A stretch of 64,000 bases of DNA, from the NCBI GenBank assembly GCA_965200115.1, contig OZ241336.1, positions 2,666,001-2,730,000 on the forward strand, read 5' to 3'. This document shows positions 1-9,225 of this stretch, in pieces (positions within the stretch are counted from its first letter, which is position 1; each line of letters starts with the position of its first letter). Under the pieces are notes generated by a model. That model was not told the DNA's origin and did not search any database. It saw only the letters and a list, made by a program, of their open reading frames with translations. This DNA is from JAPOUP01 sp026708635. GTDB taxonomy: Bacteria > Pseudomonadota > Alphaproteobacteria > Rhodobacterales > Rhodobacteraceae. A program made the position numbers and the translations under genes.

Positions 1-151
1 CCTCAACCGCGCCCCTGGCCACCGCCGCCTCGACGCCCGTGCGCGTGACATTGGCGGCCACCGTGAGTGAATGACCCATTTCCTGCAGCCGTCCAACCAA
101 AGCCGAACCCATAAGGCCCAACCCAATGAAACCGATTCTAGCACCGTTCAT
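1..151 (-). CDS. NAD-binding beta-hydroxyacid dehydrogenase, N-terminal part (runs off window)
   Basis: Only the first 50 codons are in the window; the gene continues left of position 1. The start ATG is at 151-149. The N-terminus reads MNGARIGFIGLGLMGSALVG, with the Rossmann GxGxMG nucleotide-binding motif typical of 3-hydroxyisobutyrate/6-phosphogluconate-type dehydrogenases. These oxidise short hydroxy acids with NAD(P) in the cytoplasm. The substrate cannot be told from this fragment. No neighbour on the same strand is close enough to suggest an operon. Confidence 0.8.
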   Translation of the reverse strand, partial: MNGARIGFIGLGLMGSALVGRLQEMGHSLTVAANVTRTGVEAAVARGAVE

Positions 152-506
152 CGCAAATCACTCCAATTCCATCGATGCATTAGGTCCGAAGCCCCCCCAA
201 GAATATGAAACGGTTCCGGCGCTCTCGACGTAAGACGGCGACGGTCTTTCCGTCACAAGCTGTCCGGCAACCGCGGTCCATACCATCCTCACACCCGGGG
301 ACTACCGAACCCTGAAGGAAGGGAATGCCAGCCGGGATCCAAACAATGCCGATAGCGGGACGGAATTCCCCGATCCACCGCAAACGACAGCATCCGGCCT
401 TCGTGGATGACCGGGTAGACATTGTCGCATGGAGCGCAGGGCTCCTGAAGGTGCGCAAATCGTCCGGGCAGCGGCAAATCGCGCCGAATTCTCCTGTCCG
501 GGACGC
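152..506. other. Intergenic, no gene recognised
   Basis: I see no convincing coding sequence or RNA here. The open frames on both strands lack family resemblance and a good ribosome binding site. It separates the truncated dehydrogenase from rpmG and may hold the dehydrogenase promoter. Confidence 0.5.
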
Positions 507-674
507 CTACTTTATTTTGCCTTCCCGGTATTCGACATGCCTGCGCGCGACGGGATCGTATTTCCGCACCACCATCTTTTCGGTCATTTTGCGCGAATTT
601 TTCCGGGTGACGTAGAAATGGCCGGTATCGGCGGTGGAGTTCAGGCGAATCTTGATCGTTGTGGGTTTTGCCAT
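507..674 (-). CDS. rpmG: 50S ribosomal protein L33
   Basis: A 55-residue protein starting MAKPTTIKIRLNSTADTGHF and ending HVEYREGKIK, the usual length and sequence of the alphaproteobacterial L33 form without zinc-binding cysteines. It is a structural protein of the large ribosomal subunit near the E site. An in-frame ATG nine codons upstream exists, but the start at 674 has a purine-rich AGGGAGCAAGAG just ahead of it and matches the family length. It stands alone, transcribed away from rnpB. Confidence 0.95.
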   Translation of the reverse strand: MAKPTTIKIRLNSTADTGHFYVTRKNSRKMTEKMVVRKYDPVARRHVEYREGKIK

Positions 675-811
675 ATCTCTTGCTCCCTGGAAGGACGGCA
701 CGCGCCGACCCGAAATCCCTCAGGTCCCGCGAATGACCCGGCCAGACGCCAAAGTCAACTGAATTCGTGCCGGTGCGGTGGCGCCGAACCGACCGATGGC
801 TCCCGGTCAAA

Positions 812-1200
812 CGCACGGACGGCCTGTAAGCCGGATTCTGTCCCCGGCGGCGGTCACCGCCGTTGGACGGCCATTCATCTTCGACGCCTGTCTCCAGACG
901 CCTGTTGCTGCCTACCCGGATCCCCGGAGCCAAAGCCTCTCCGCGGACACGCCGCGCGGGATCCCTATTCGGCATTGCTCCCGGTGGGGCTTGCCATGCC
1001 GGTCCGGTTGCCCGGACCGCGGTGGGCTCTTACCCCACCGTTTCACCCTTGCCCGGAATTTCCGGGCGGTCTGTTCTCTGTGGCGCTTTCCCTCGGATTG
1101 CCCCGGCCGGGCGTTACCCGGCACCGTTGCTTTGTGGAGTCCGGACTTTCCTCCGATGGCGGCTTCATCAACCATCAGCGACCGTCCAGCCATCCGTGCG
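812..1200 (-). ncRNA. rnpB: RNase P RNA (type A)
   Basis: Read on the minus strand, the region has the hallmark 5' element GGAGGAAAGTCCGGACTCC, the central GGGTGAAACGGTGGGGTAAG, the GGCAGCAACAGG stretch and the 3' GACAGAATCCGGCTTACAG. The ends pair as helix P1: CGCACGGA at 1200-1193 with its perfect complement at 819-812, which fixes the boundaries to within a few bases. It is the catalytic RNA that trims pre-tRNA 5' leaders. Several frames stay open across it but none is a gene. Confidence 0.95.
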
Positions 1201-1221
1201 CCGGGGATAGTACGATCCGGC

Positions 1222-1923
1222 TCAGGACCGGTCAACCGGGAATCGACGAACCAGGTTCCTGATAGCCGTCAGGTCATCCGCGGTGACGCTTCCGTCCATA
1301 TGGGGGAGGAAGCGTCGTCGAAACGCCGCGAGCAGGGTTTCGGTCGCCACGTCCGGATACCCGAATTCCATCGCGGCCGCGCGGAATGCCGCATCGGGCG
1401 ATCCGGTTCCGGCCCGCCTTTCCGGCAGGGCCGTAAGGGAATGGGTCATTTCCTCCGGCCAGATCGAGAGATCGGCCAGCGCCAGCCGTCGCCAGTCAAA
1501 CTTCGGTCCGGGATCCCTCTTGCGGGCCGGGGCCATGTCGGAATGGGCGATAACCCGTGCCGGAGAGATCGACCAGCGTTTCATGATTCCGGCAAGAAGC
1601 GTCTCCAGCGCGGCCATCTGCGGTTCGGGAAACGGCGATCCGTCAACGTTGTCCAGTTCGATTCCGATCGACCGCGAGTTCACGTCCGTCACTCCGCCCC
1701 AGCTTCCCGCGCCAGCGTGCCATGCCCGCAAGTCCTCATTGACCAGACAGAATGTCTCACCATCTATCGCGATCAGGTAATGGGCCGAAACCTCGAAATC
1801 CGGCGAGCAGAGCCGCTCCAGCGCCGCCGCGGCGCTATCCATCGCCGTTCCGTGCAGCACTACGATGTCAGGGAGGGCGCCGCCGCGGCGGTGTCCGAAG
1901 TTCGGCGACGGGTGCTGGATCAA
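1222..1923 (-). CDS. N-acetylmuramoyl-L-alanine amidase, AmpD-type (Amidase_2)
   Basis: A 233-residue Amidase_2 enzyme that cleaves the bond between muramic acid and the stem peptide during peptidoglycan recycling. Expected zinc ligands are visible: His24 in VVLHG, His127 in VIAHSD and Asp137 in KRDPGPKFDW, with Glu89 in IGIELDN at the usual catalytic position. No signal peptide is seen, which fits a cytoplasmic AmpD-like role. The start is TTG at 1923, sharing TTGA with the stop of the upstream lipoprotein gene, so translation is probably coupled. A C-terminal helical extension of about 80 residues resembles a peptidoglycan-binding region but is divergent. Confidence 0.88.
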   Translation of the reverse strand: MIQHPSPNFGHRRGGALPDIVVLHGTAMDSAAAALERLCSPDFEVSAHYLIAIDGETFCLVNEDLRAWHAGAGSWGGVTDVNSRSIGIELDNVDGSPFPEPQMAALETLLAGIMKRWSISPARVIAHSDMAPARKRDPGPKFDWRRLALADLSIWPEEMTHSLTALPERRAGTGSPDAAFRAAAMEFGYPDVATETLLAAFRRRFLPHMDGSVTADDLTAIRNLVRRFPVDRS

Positions 1924-2663
1924 CGGGCCGCGGCCACGCTGTTACGGAAAGATGACGGATCCCACCCACACGCGAAGCCGTCGCCGTCGGGATCGAGACC
2001 CTGCCAGTTCCGCTCCGGACCGCCGTTGGCGAGAAACGCCTCCTGCGCGAAATTCTCATTGGCGTAGACGGCGCAATTCCTTTCATGCCGCTTTTCCGAC
2101 ATTATCACCACGCGGGGCCAGACCCGTTCTCCGACGTCATTGCCGGTCGACAGCGCGAAGGCCACGATGTTCGGGATGACCACATCACCGCGATCCGGCA
2201 AGTCACCGTATCTGATCTCTAGATAGGCCTCACGGCGCGCCTTGAGCCGGGCCGCGTCGCTTTCAATGGACTGCCGGTTGGAAACCGCGTCGAAATCCTG
2301 CTCATCCGAGATCCGGTTCGAACCGACGTTTTCGGTCCCATGCGGTAGCGTATCGGCTGGATCCACCGGCGAAACGGCCGCGGTTTCGGTATCCTTCGTC
2401 CGGCCGTGCGCCGCCGCTGGACCGACGGGCTCCGTTGAGGCCCGGTCATGCGCGGAGCTATCCCCCAATGAGGCTTCCGGGCCTTGACCGTTGTCGCCGT
2501 CGGGATTCACCGGAACGTCCGCACCTAACGCGGAGTCCCGATCGACGGGCCCTTCGTCAACCATCGCGGGATCCACCTGACACGCCGCCAGCGCGAGAGC
2601 GCATACGGCCAGCACGGGTCGAAACACGCGCAGTCCTCCCCGTTGTTGGATTTCGGCGCCCAT
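1920..2663 (-). CDS. Lipoprotein with C-terminal Excalibur-like DPDGDGFACGW motif
   Basis: A 247-residue predicted lipoprotein, counted from the ATG at 2663, with a lipobox LAAC about 28 residues in. After the lipobox comes a long acidic, low-complexity stretch rich in Asp, Pro and Glu. The C-terminal 50 residues contain NCAVYANENF and LDPDGDGFACGW, which resemble the Excalibur calcium-binding motif of extracellular proteins. The start ATG overlaps the gatA stop as TAATG; a GTG two codons upstream is an alternative. Its stop overlaps the amidase start. Position in a gat-amidase operon suggests envelope housekeeping, but the function is unknown. Confidence 0.75.
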   Translation of the reverse strand: MGAEIQQRGGLRVFRPVLAVCALALAACQVDPAMVDEGPVDRDSALGADVPVNPDGDNGQGPEASLGDSSAHDRASTEPVGPAAAHGRTKDTETAAVSPVDPADTLPHGTENVGSNRISDEQDFDAVSNRQSIESDAARLKARREAYLEIRYGDLPDRGDVVIPNIVAFALSTGNDVGERVWPRVVIMSEKRHERNCAVYANENFAQEAFLANGGPERNWQGLDPDGDGFACGWDPSSFRNSVAAAR

Positions 2664-4153
2664 TACCACCAGCGGTCCGGCTTGAGCGCACCGCCCGCCG
2701 CCCTTTCGAGAACATAGGCATGATTCAACAGATCACCTTCCTCCCACGGCCTGCCGATAAGCTGTAGTCCCAACGGCAAGCCCTGCGCGTTCAGGCCCGC
2801 GGGCACCGAGATTCCGGGAAGTCCGGCAAGGTTCACGGTCACGGTAAAGATATCGTTGAGATACATCCGCACAGGGTCCGCTTCGGCCAACTCGCCCAGC
2901 GCAAACGCCGCCGAGGGGGTGGCCGGTGTCAGTATCGCGTCGATTCCATCGGCGAACGCCGCGTCAAAATCGCCTTTGATCAATGCCCGCACCTTACGCG
3001 CCCGGTTATAGTAAGCGTCGTAGAAGCCGGCGCTCAGAACGTAGGTTCCGATCATCACCCGCCGCTGCACCTCGGGACCGAAGCCCTCGGCACGGGTTTT
3101 ATCGTACATATCCGTCACGCCGTCGCCAGCCCCCGGGCGAGCGCGACGACCGTAACGCACCCCGTCGAAGCGGGCCAGATTCGAGGACGCTTCCGCCGGG
3201 GCGATCACGTAGTAGGCCGGCAAGGCGTATTCAGTGTGCGGAAGCGAGATGTCAACGACGCTGGCTCCGGCATCGCGCAGAATCTCCTTACCTTTCGTCC
3301 ACAGGGTCTCGATATCGGACGGCATGTCCTCGACACGGTACTCTGTTGGGATCCCTATCTTTTTTCCCCGGACGTCGCCGGTAAGCGCCGCCTCGAAATC
3401 GGGAACCGGGAGATCGGCCGAGGTCGAATCCTTCGGGTCATGTCCCGCCATCGCGCCGAGCATTATGGCGGCGTCACGCACGGTCTTCGTCATCGGCCCC
3501 GCCTGGTCCAGCGACGAGGCGAAGGCGACGATGCCCCATCGGGAACAGCGCCCGTAAGTGGGTTTAATCCCCGTGATTCCGGTGAAAGCGGCGGGCTGCC
3601 TGATGGAACCGCCGGTGTCGGTACCGATCGCGCCGATGCATAGGTCCGCGGCCACCGCCGCCGCCGATCCGCCGGACGATCCGCCGGGGACCAGTGACGC
3701 GGTATCGCCCCGGCGTCTCCAGGGGCTTACGGCCCCGCCGTAAACCGAAGACTCGTTGCTGGAGCCCATCGCGAACTCGTCCATGTTCAGCTTGCCGAGC
3801 ATGACGGAGCCCGCGTCAAAAAGGTTCCGCGTGACCGTCGACTCGTACTCCGGACGGAAACCTTCAAGAATGCGGCTTGCCGCCTGGCTTGGCACACCCC
3901 GCGTGCAGAACAGATCCTTGATTCCAAGCGGAATGCCGCACATTGACGGGGCGTTGCCGTCCGCTATCCTGGCGTCGGCCGCCCTCGCCTGCTCCAGCGC
4001 GATTTCGGGGGTGTCGTGAACGAAAGCGTTAAGCGCGCGGGCGGCGTCTATCTCGGTCAGGCAGGCCTCCGTCAACTCAACCGACGTGATCTCGCCGGCC
4101 CGCAGTTTCGAGCGCGCGTCCGCTACGCCCAGCGCAGTTAGACGCGCCGTCAT
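2663..4153 (-). CDS. gatA: Asp/Glu-tRNA(Asn/Gln) amidotransferase subunit A
   Basis: A 496-residue amidase-signature protein. The Ser-cisSer-Lys triad is intact: Lys79 in GIPLGIKDLF, Ser159 in PGGSSGGSAAA and Ser183 in TDTGGSIRQPA, with the same 24-residue spacing between serines as known GatA. It releases ammonia from glutamine for transamidation of mischarged Glu-tRNA(Gln) or Asp-tRNA(Asn) with GatB and GatC. It follows gatC with a 4-bp ATGA overlap and overlaps the downstream lipoprotein start. gatB is not in this window. Confidence 0.97.
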   Translation of the reverse strand: MTARLTALGVADARSKLRAGEITSVELTEACLTEIDAARALNAFVHDTPEIALEQARAADARIADGNAPSMCGIPLGIKDLFCTRGVPSQAASRILEGFRPEYESTVTRNLFDAGSVMLGKLNMDEFAMGSSNESSVYGGAVSPWRRRGDTASLVPGGSSGGSAAAVAADLCIGAIGTDTGGSIRQPAAFTGITGIKPTYGRCSRWGIVAFASSLDQAGPMTKTVRDAAIMLGAMAGHDPKDSTSADLPVPDFEAALTGDVRGKKIGIPTEYRVEDMPSDIETLWTKGKEILRDAGASVVDISLPHTEYALPAYYVIAPAEASSNLARFDGVRYGRRARPGAGDGVTDMYDKTRAEGFGPEVQRRVMIGTYVLSAGFYDAYYNRARKVRALIKGDFDAAFADGIDAILTPATPSAAFALGELAEADPVRMYLNDIFTVTVNLAGLPGISVPAGLNAQGLPLGLQLIGRPWEEGDLLNHAYVLERAAGGALKPDRWW

Positions 4154-4437
4154 TCAACGACCTTTGGCACGACGAAAAAGCCCTCCCGGGCGTCCGGTGC
4201 GTTCGACAGTATCCGGCTCCGCATGTTTCCATCCGTAACCTCGTCGGCCCGGCGCCTGAGCGGCATCGGAGTGACCGAAACCATGGGTTCGACGCCTTCC
4301 ACGTCGACTTCATTGAGCTGCTCAATGAACCCGAGGATTTCGTTGAATTCCCGCGCCAGTTCCGGAAGCATATGGTCCTCGACCCTGATGCGGGCGAGTT
4401 TGGCCACATCGGCGGCTTTCTGCAGATCGATCGACAT
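4150..4437 (-). CDS. gatC: Asp/Glu-tRNA(Asn/Gln) amidotransferase subunit C
   Basis: A 95-residue protein starting MSIDLQKAADVAKLARIRVE, the normal GatC length and opening. GatC is the small belt that stabilises the GatA-GatB contact. The conserved tail GFFVVPKVVE is present. It is the first gene of the minus-strand gatC-gatA-lipoprotein-amidase operon and shares ATGA with gatA. Confidence 0.95.
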   Translation of the reverse strand: MSIDLQKAADVAKLARIRVEDHMLPELAREFNEILGFIEQLNEVDVEGVEPMVSVTPMPLRRRADEVTDGNMRSRILSNAPDAREGFFVVPKVVE

Positions 4438-4928
4438 TCATTATCCCCAAAAGGAGTGGCAGGCGAATACCGCCGGACGGAGCGGCTTTCAAGCGATTGA
4501 AACGGGCCCTGGTTTCACGTCAGTTCATTGGATTGATTTTCCTTCGCGACGATCACCGGACCCGGGACGGAATTTCGCTGGATGGCGTCCGCCATTTTCC
4601 CGCCATCAGGTCCGGGGGACGGGGGCTCTCGCCCGACATCGCACAAATGCACAAAGTAAGGGCGGATATCAAGACGCGGGGTAACCGCGGAGGTCGTCTT
4701 TCGACACCGTCCGCCGATGGGCGGTCAGGGGGAGTCGCGTGACGGGCGAAGGCTCTTCGGAGGCAAGCCCGCCCGGTTTGACTGGACCGCCGGACGGCTG
4801 GGGCCATTCAGGAGGCCACGCGTCGCGATACGGCGCACGAACCCGGGCGCGCCCTAGCCGAAGCCATCAGGCGATCCGTGCCGGCGTTACCGGCGGATCG
4901 CGAACGGGGTGTGGTTCAGCTTGGTTGG
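4438..4928. other. Intergenic, no intact gene
   Basis: About 490 bp upstream of gatC with no coding sequence that I can support on either strand. It borders a transposase remnant, so part of it may be older insertion-sequence debris that has lost recognisable sequence. The gatC promoter must lie near 4440-4520. Confidence 0.45.
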
Positions 4929-5125
4929 TCAGGCCGCCGCGGCCTGATTCGCCCGCCACTCGAGGAAGTCCGGCAGCCTGAGGTTCATGACGCGGCCCTT
5001 CAGCGCCAGCATGGCGTTGGCGCCCCTTTGAGACCGTCGGGCACCCGAGCGCTTGGGCCACGGCCCGAACCGCCTGTATCCGTTCTCCACGACGCCGAAG
5101 CTGCGGGAGCGCCCGTCCCATGAAG
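4929..5125 (-). pseudogene. Transposase C-terminal remnant
   Basis: The minus-strand frame ending at 4929 reads SGARRSQRGANAMLALKG and then RLPDFLEWRANQAAAA. This resembles the C-terminal tail of ISKra4-like transposases common in alphaproteobacteria (a pattern like RWSRRGANAMLAL... DFLDWRA). The upstream part of the frame is only weakly similar and the catalytic domain is absent, so this is a decayed fragment. The family assignment is from memory of the motif and is uncertain. Confidence 0.45.
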
Positions 5126-5240
5126 ACGGGAAGTACGCGGTCCGAGCCACGGCGGCACGACCTTCGGCGAATAGCGTCCCGAAGCGGTCCGCGGTCCGTC
5201 CACCGATCGCGTTCCCCGGCGACTGCCCGTTCACCGGAAG

Positions 5241-5285
5241 CCGCCTGCCCGCGGGATATGCGATGGAAATCCCGCGGGCAGGCGG
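5241..5285 (-). terminator. Strong hairpin 3' of phoX
   Basis: A perfect 17-bp inverted repeat (5241-5257 with 5269-5285, 11-nt loop) lies 12 nt past the stop of the PhoX-type gene on its own strand. The stem is very GC-rich (core CCTGCCCGCGGGAT). It lacks a clear U-tract, so it may act as a 3' stabiliser or an atypical terminator. Confidence 0.6.
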
Positions 5286-5297
5286 TCAGGGATAGCG

Positions 5298-7181
5298 TCA
5301 GCCCATCAGGCCACCGTCCTCGCGGCTTACGGCAACGATCGCCGAGCGCGGCACCGAATCCCCGCCGCCGGGGAAATGCGAGTCCCCCCGTTCGCCGGGA
5401 TGCTGCACGCCCACGAACATCGTCTTCCTGTCAGGCGACCAGGCAAGTCCGGTGATCTCGGCCTCATCGGGACCCACCAGGAAGCGACGGATCTCGCCGG
5501 TCGCGGTATCACCCACCAGCATCTGGTTGTTTCCATGGCCCTCAAAGTCACCTTCGTTCGAGTAGTTGCCATCGGTCTGGATCCAGAGGAAACCACGCTG
5601 GTCGAACATCATGCCATCGGGCGAGTTAAACATGTTCCCGGCATTCACGTTTGCGGAACCGGCATTCTCGTCGGAGTGGACGGTCGGGTTTCCGGCGAGG
5701 GCGAACAGATCCCAGACGAAAGTATCCGCGGCATGATCCCCGCCATCCGGCCGCCACCGGAGAATCTGGCCATAAACATTGGCTTCACGGGGATTTGGCC
5801 CCCCGACCGGAGTGGCGTCACCACCTGCATTCGGCTTCAGGCCGCGGTTCTTGTTGTTTGTCAGCGCGACGTAAGCTTCGGCCTGAAATGGATTTGAAGC
5901 GACCCACTCGGGACGATCCATGGTCGTCGCGCCGAGCAGAGACCCCGCCATCCTCGTGTTAACCGCGATCTCGTCGGCGTCCATTCCGGTCGTTTCGGGT
6001 GTCATCGCCATCCACGTTCCGGTCTGGTCGTCCGAGAACCTGGCGACATAGAGGGTGCCCGAGTCGAGAATGTCGGAGTTGTCTCCTCCTTCAGTATAGC
6101 GGTTTTCCGTGACGAAGCGGTAGAGGAACTCACCGCGTTCGTCATCGCCCATGTAGACCACCACACGGCCGTCGTCCGCCAGAACCACATCCGCGTTTTC
6201 GTGCTTGAACCTTCCGAGCGCCGTGCGTTTCTTAGGCGTGGAGTTGGGGTCCAATGGATCGATCTCCACCACGTATCCCGCCCGGTTCGGTTCGTTGGGG
6301 TGGCGGGAGATATCGAACCTTTCTTGGACGCCGGCCCAGCCATATCCCCAGTCATCAAGGTTGATGCCGTATCGCCGCATCGATGGCGACCGCTCGTAGT
6401 CAGGATCGGACGAGGAGAAGTACCCGTTGAAATTCTCCTCGCAGGTCAGATACGTGCCCCAGGGCGTCTGTCCGTTTCCGCAGTTGTTCCAGGTTCCCCG
6501 GGAACGCGCACCTGTCGGATCCGCGGCGGTCCGGAGAAGATCGGAACCGGCGGCGGGTCCGGTGATCTCCATTTCGGTATCGGGCGTGATGCGCCGATTC
6601 AGCGGACTGTCCTTTACGACCGACCAGCCGTCCCCGTCCCGCGCGATCTCGAACACGGACACGCCGTGCGCGAGCAACCCCTTGAGAATATCGTCGTCGT
6701 TGGCGGGTTTGCCCTCCGGGCGGTTCCCCCAGATGATTCCGCGGTTGGTGTATTCGTTGTTGACGGCGAAGACGGTGCGCCCGCCGGCCTGGAAAATGGC
6801 CATCCCGTCGTTGTTGTCGCCGAACGCCCGTTGCTGGCTGGCCGCGGTTCCGCGCGTGCTCTCGTCGAAGTTGGGCGAATCCGACCAGAGGGGATCTCCC
6901 CAGCTGATCAGTGTCTCCCACCTGTAACCGTCGGGAACCCTGATCGTGTCCTCCGTTCCCGCAGGTATCTGCCGGAAGCCAAATCGATCCGCGGCGGCTT
7001 CCGCGCGGGTCGTAAGAGACGTCGTTCCCAGGAGAAAACCGCCGAGCCCGAAGGTCAACGCTCCACCGACAAACCCGCGTCGGTCGATCGCCGCCTCGAT
7101 CACACGGTCCAGATCGGTCTGACCGTGCCGAGGTGAGTGAATTTCGTCGTATTCGTCAAAGCTAACGGAATTGTCAGGCAT
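5298..7181 (-). CDS. PhoX family (DUF839) phosphatase, Tat-exported
   Basis: A 627-residue protein of the PhoX/DUF839 family, calcium/iron-dependent phosphomonoesterases secreted to the periplasm. The N-terminus carries a twin-arginine signal (DRRGFVGGALTFGLGGFLLG) starting near residue 33, as usual for PhoX. Family features include TRGTWNNCGNGQTPWGTYLTCEENFNGYF-like text in the middle, written here only as its NNCGNGQTPWGTYLTCEENF core, and the DGMMFDQRGFLWIQTDGN segment near residue 520. Length and motif order match the family. It is monocistronic, followed by a strong hairpin. No Pho box was identified by eye, so phosphate control is only inferred. Confidence 0.9.
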   Translation of the reverse strand: MPDNSVSFDEYDEIHSPRHGQTDLDRVIEAAIDRRGFVGGALTFGLGGFLLGTTSLTTRAEAAADRFGFRQIPAGTEDTIRVPDGYRWETLISWGDPLWSDSPNFDESTRGTAASQQRAFGDNNDGMAIFQAGGRTVFAVNNEYTNRGIIWGNRPEGKPANDDDILKGLLAHGVSVFEIARDGDGWSVVKDSPLNRRITPDTEMEITGPAAGSDLLRTAADPTGARSRGTWNNCGNGQTPWGTYLTCEENFNGYFSSSDPDYERSPSMRRYGINLDDWGYGWAGVQERFDISRHPNEPNRAGYVVEIDPLDPNSTPKKRTALGRFKHENADVVLADDGRVVVYMGDDERGEFLYRFVTENRYTEGGDNSDILDSGTLYVARFSDDQTGTWMAMTPETTGMDADEIAVNTRMAGSLLGATTMDRPEWVASNPFQAEAYVALTNNKNRGLKPNAGGDATPVGGPNPREANVYGQILRWRPDGGDHAADTFVWDLFALAGNPTVHSDENAGSANVNAGNMFNSPDGMMFDQRGFLWIQTDGNYSNEGDFEGHGNNQMLVGDTATGEIRRFLVGPDEAEITGLAWSPDRKTMFVGVQHPGERGDSHFPGGGDSVPRSAIVAVSREDGGLMG

Positions 7182-7609
7182 TGCTGGGTTCCTTTCTGCC
7201 TATGCATGGGTTCCTGGCGATAGGTGTCGCCAATGCGCGAAAGTTAATTCTGGTTTGTTGCAGAAATATGAATATTCCGTATCATGCCCACAACCCCGAA
7301 AGGCCCACCGCATGGAGGCTGCGGGCATACCGGTCCGGCCGGGTCCGGTGGCCCGCCCAGAAAACAACCGGAGTCCAGTATCGTGGTTCAGTGGCCAATG
7401 CCCGGACTTTCATCCAAACAGCCGGAGATTCGGCAAATCCCGCCCATCATCCGGCGGCTTTCGAAAGCGTATTCCGATCCAGGACAATCCGTCGCTATTC
7501 CTCGGTCCGCTCTGAGGCGGCAATCCGTCAAACCGCCACGATCGTCCCAACGCGATGGTCCGAACGCCCTTGGAGCGGAAAGGTTCGGTGAATTGAGAGG
7601 GGAAGCCGG
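7182..7609. other. Divergent intergenic region phoX-like / gcvT
   Basis: This 428-bp region must hold the promoters for the phosphatase (minus) and the gcv operon (plus). I looked for a glycine riboswitch ahead of gcvT and did not see its conserved core. The segment 7240-7290 is locally AT-rich (TAATTCTGGTTTGTTGCAG), a plausible promoter zone for the phosphatase gene. Confidence 0.45.
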
Positions 7610-8740
7610 ATGGCTGGCCTGAAGCGAACGGCTCTGTACGACCTTCATATCGAGCTCGGTGCGGAAACCGTGCCGTTCGCGGGTTACGAGATGCCCGTGC
7701 GGTACGCTCTAGGTGTAATGAGGGAACACCTCCACTGCAGATCGTCCGCGGGACTGTTTGACGTTAGCCATATGGGACAGATCCTGGTCCGTCCCAAATC
7801 CGGTGATCTCGTGGACGCGGCGCGGGCATTTGAAACGCTGGTGCCCGCCGATCTGCTCGGACTCAAGGTCGGCCGCCAGCGCTACACGCTGTTGACCAAC
7901 GAAGATGGAGGCATCATCGACGACCTGATGGTCGCCAAACGCGCTGACCACCTGTTTCTGGTGGTGAACGCGGCGCGCAGGGAAGTCGACCTCGCGCATC
8001 TGGAGGAGCGCCTCGCGGACACATGCGAGATCGAGGAGGTAACGGACCGGGCACTGCTGGCCGTTCAGGGACCGAAGGCGGAAGCGGCGCTGGAGGGCAT
8101 CTGGTCGGGCATCAATTGCATGCGGTTCATGGATGTCGAGACGGTTGGTTCGGAATTCGGCACGCTCTGGATATCGCGCTCAGGGTATACCGGGGAGGAC
8201 GGTTTCGAGATTTCGGTGTCCGGGCAGTATGCCGGGCCGCTCGCGATGGCGCTGCTGGCGCAGGACAGCGTCGAACCTATCGGCCTTGGCGCCCGGGATT
8301 CCCTTAGGCTGGAGGCCGGTCTCTGCCTTTACGGCAGCGACATCGACGCGTCGACAAGCCCGACGGAGGCCTCTCTCGAATGGGCGGTGCAGAAAGCGCG
8401 ACGCGCCGGTGGAGAGCGAGCGGGCGGGTTTCCCGGCGCCGGACGGATTCTGCGGGAACTCCAGCACGGCGCCCGCCGCCGCCGCGTGGGACTTATGCCG
8501 GAGGGACGCGCTCCGATGCGCGCCGGTACCCGGATTTATCGCGAACCGCATGGCGGCGATTCCATAGGAACGGTCTGTTCGGGCGGGTTCGGGCCCTCTA
8601 TTGAGCGGCCGGTGTCCATAGCGTATGTCCAGTCGGAGCAGGGTCATGCCGGCACGACGGTTTACGGAGAGGTCCGGGGGAGGCGTCTGCCGGCGACTGT
8701 CACGGAAATGCCGTTCAGGTCACCTGATTTCAAACGCTGA
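7610..8740 (+). CDS. gcvT: Glycine cleavage system T protein (aminomethyltransferase)
   Basis: A 376-residue aminomethyltransferase that transfers the aminomethyl carbon from lipoylated GcvH to tetrahydrofolate. Family motifs are clear: VPFAGYEMPVRY, LFDVSHMGQ and the GYTGEDGFEI folate-site segment, then GLGARDSLRLEAGLCLYG. A GAGAGGGGAAG ribosome site precedes the ATG. It opens the gcvT-gcvH-gcvP operon, 17 bp ahead of gcvH. Confidence 0.96.
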   Translation: MAGLKRTALYDLHIELGAETVPFAGYEMPVRYALGVMREHLHCRSSAGLFDVSHMGQILVRPKSGDLVDAARAFETLVPADLLGLKVGRQRYTLLTNEDGGIIDDLMVAKRADHLFLVVNAARREVDLAHLEERLADTCEIEEVTDRALLAVQGPKAEAALEGIWSGINCMRFMDVETVGSEFGTLWISRSGYTGEDGFEISVSGQYAGPLAMALLAQDSVEPIGLGARDSLRLEAGLCLYGSDIDASTSPTEASLEWAVQKARRAGGERAGGFPGAGRILRELQHGARRRRVGLMPEGRAPMRAGTRIYREPHGGDSIGTVCSGGFGPSIERPVSIAYVQSEQGHAGTTVYGEVRGRRLPATVTEMPFRSPDFKR

Positions 8741-8757
8741 TATAACGGGAGGGACAC

Positions 8758-9117
8758 ATGAAGTTCACTGAGGAGCACGAATGGCTTCGCGTCGAGGGCG
8801 ATCTCGTGACCGTCGGCATCACCCGGCATGCCAGTGAACAGCTTGGCGACGTGGTTTTCGTGGAGTTGCCCGGCCCGGGCACCAAAGTGGCGAAGGGTGA
8901 CGAGGTGGCGGTGATCGAATCGGTCAAGGCCGCTTCCGACATTCTCGCGCCCGTGGACGGTGAGATTGTGGAGGTGAACGACGCGATCGTGGACAGTCCG
9001 GGGAAAGTGAACGAGGATCCCATGGGCGATGCCTGGTTCTTCAAGATGACCTTGAGTGACATCTCGATACTGGACAGTTTCATGGACGAAGCCGAATATG
9101 GGGAACTGGTGGGCTAG
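8758..9117 (+). CDS. gcvH: Glycine cleavage system H protein
   Basis: A 119-residue lipoyl carrier protein. The lipoylation lysine is Lys57 in the standard motif VIESVKAASD. It shuttles the methylamine group between the P, T and L proteins. GGGAGGG lies 5 nt before the start. The gene for the L protein (lipoamide dehydrogenase) is not in the window. Confidence 0.97.
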   Translation: MKFTEEHEWLRVEGDLVTVGITRHASEQLGDVVFVELPGPGTKVAKGDEVAVIESVKAASDILAPVDGEIVEVNDAIVDSPGKVNEDPMGDAWFFKMTLSDISILDSFMDEAEYGELVG

Positions 9118-9225
9118 GCCGCTCGCCGGGCGATGGTCCGGACTGAATTCAGGTCCGGCGTCACCCCGATTCCCGCCCGCCGCCCGTATTCGCCGTCACG
9201 TCGTGCCCACCGAACGGAGCGAGAC

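Noticed and set aside
5298..7136. Long plus-strand frames inside the PhoX-type gene
   Set aside because: Antisense shadows of a well-supported Tat-exported phosphatase.
7182..7609. Possible glycine riboswitch ahead of gcvT
   Set aside because: The conserved aptamer core sequences were not found by eye on the plus strand.
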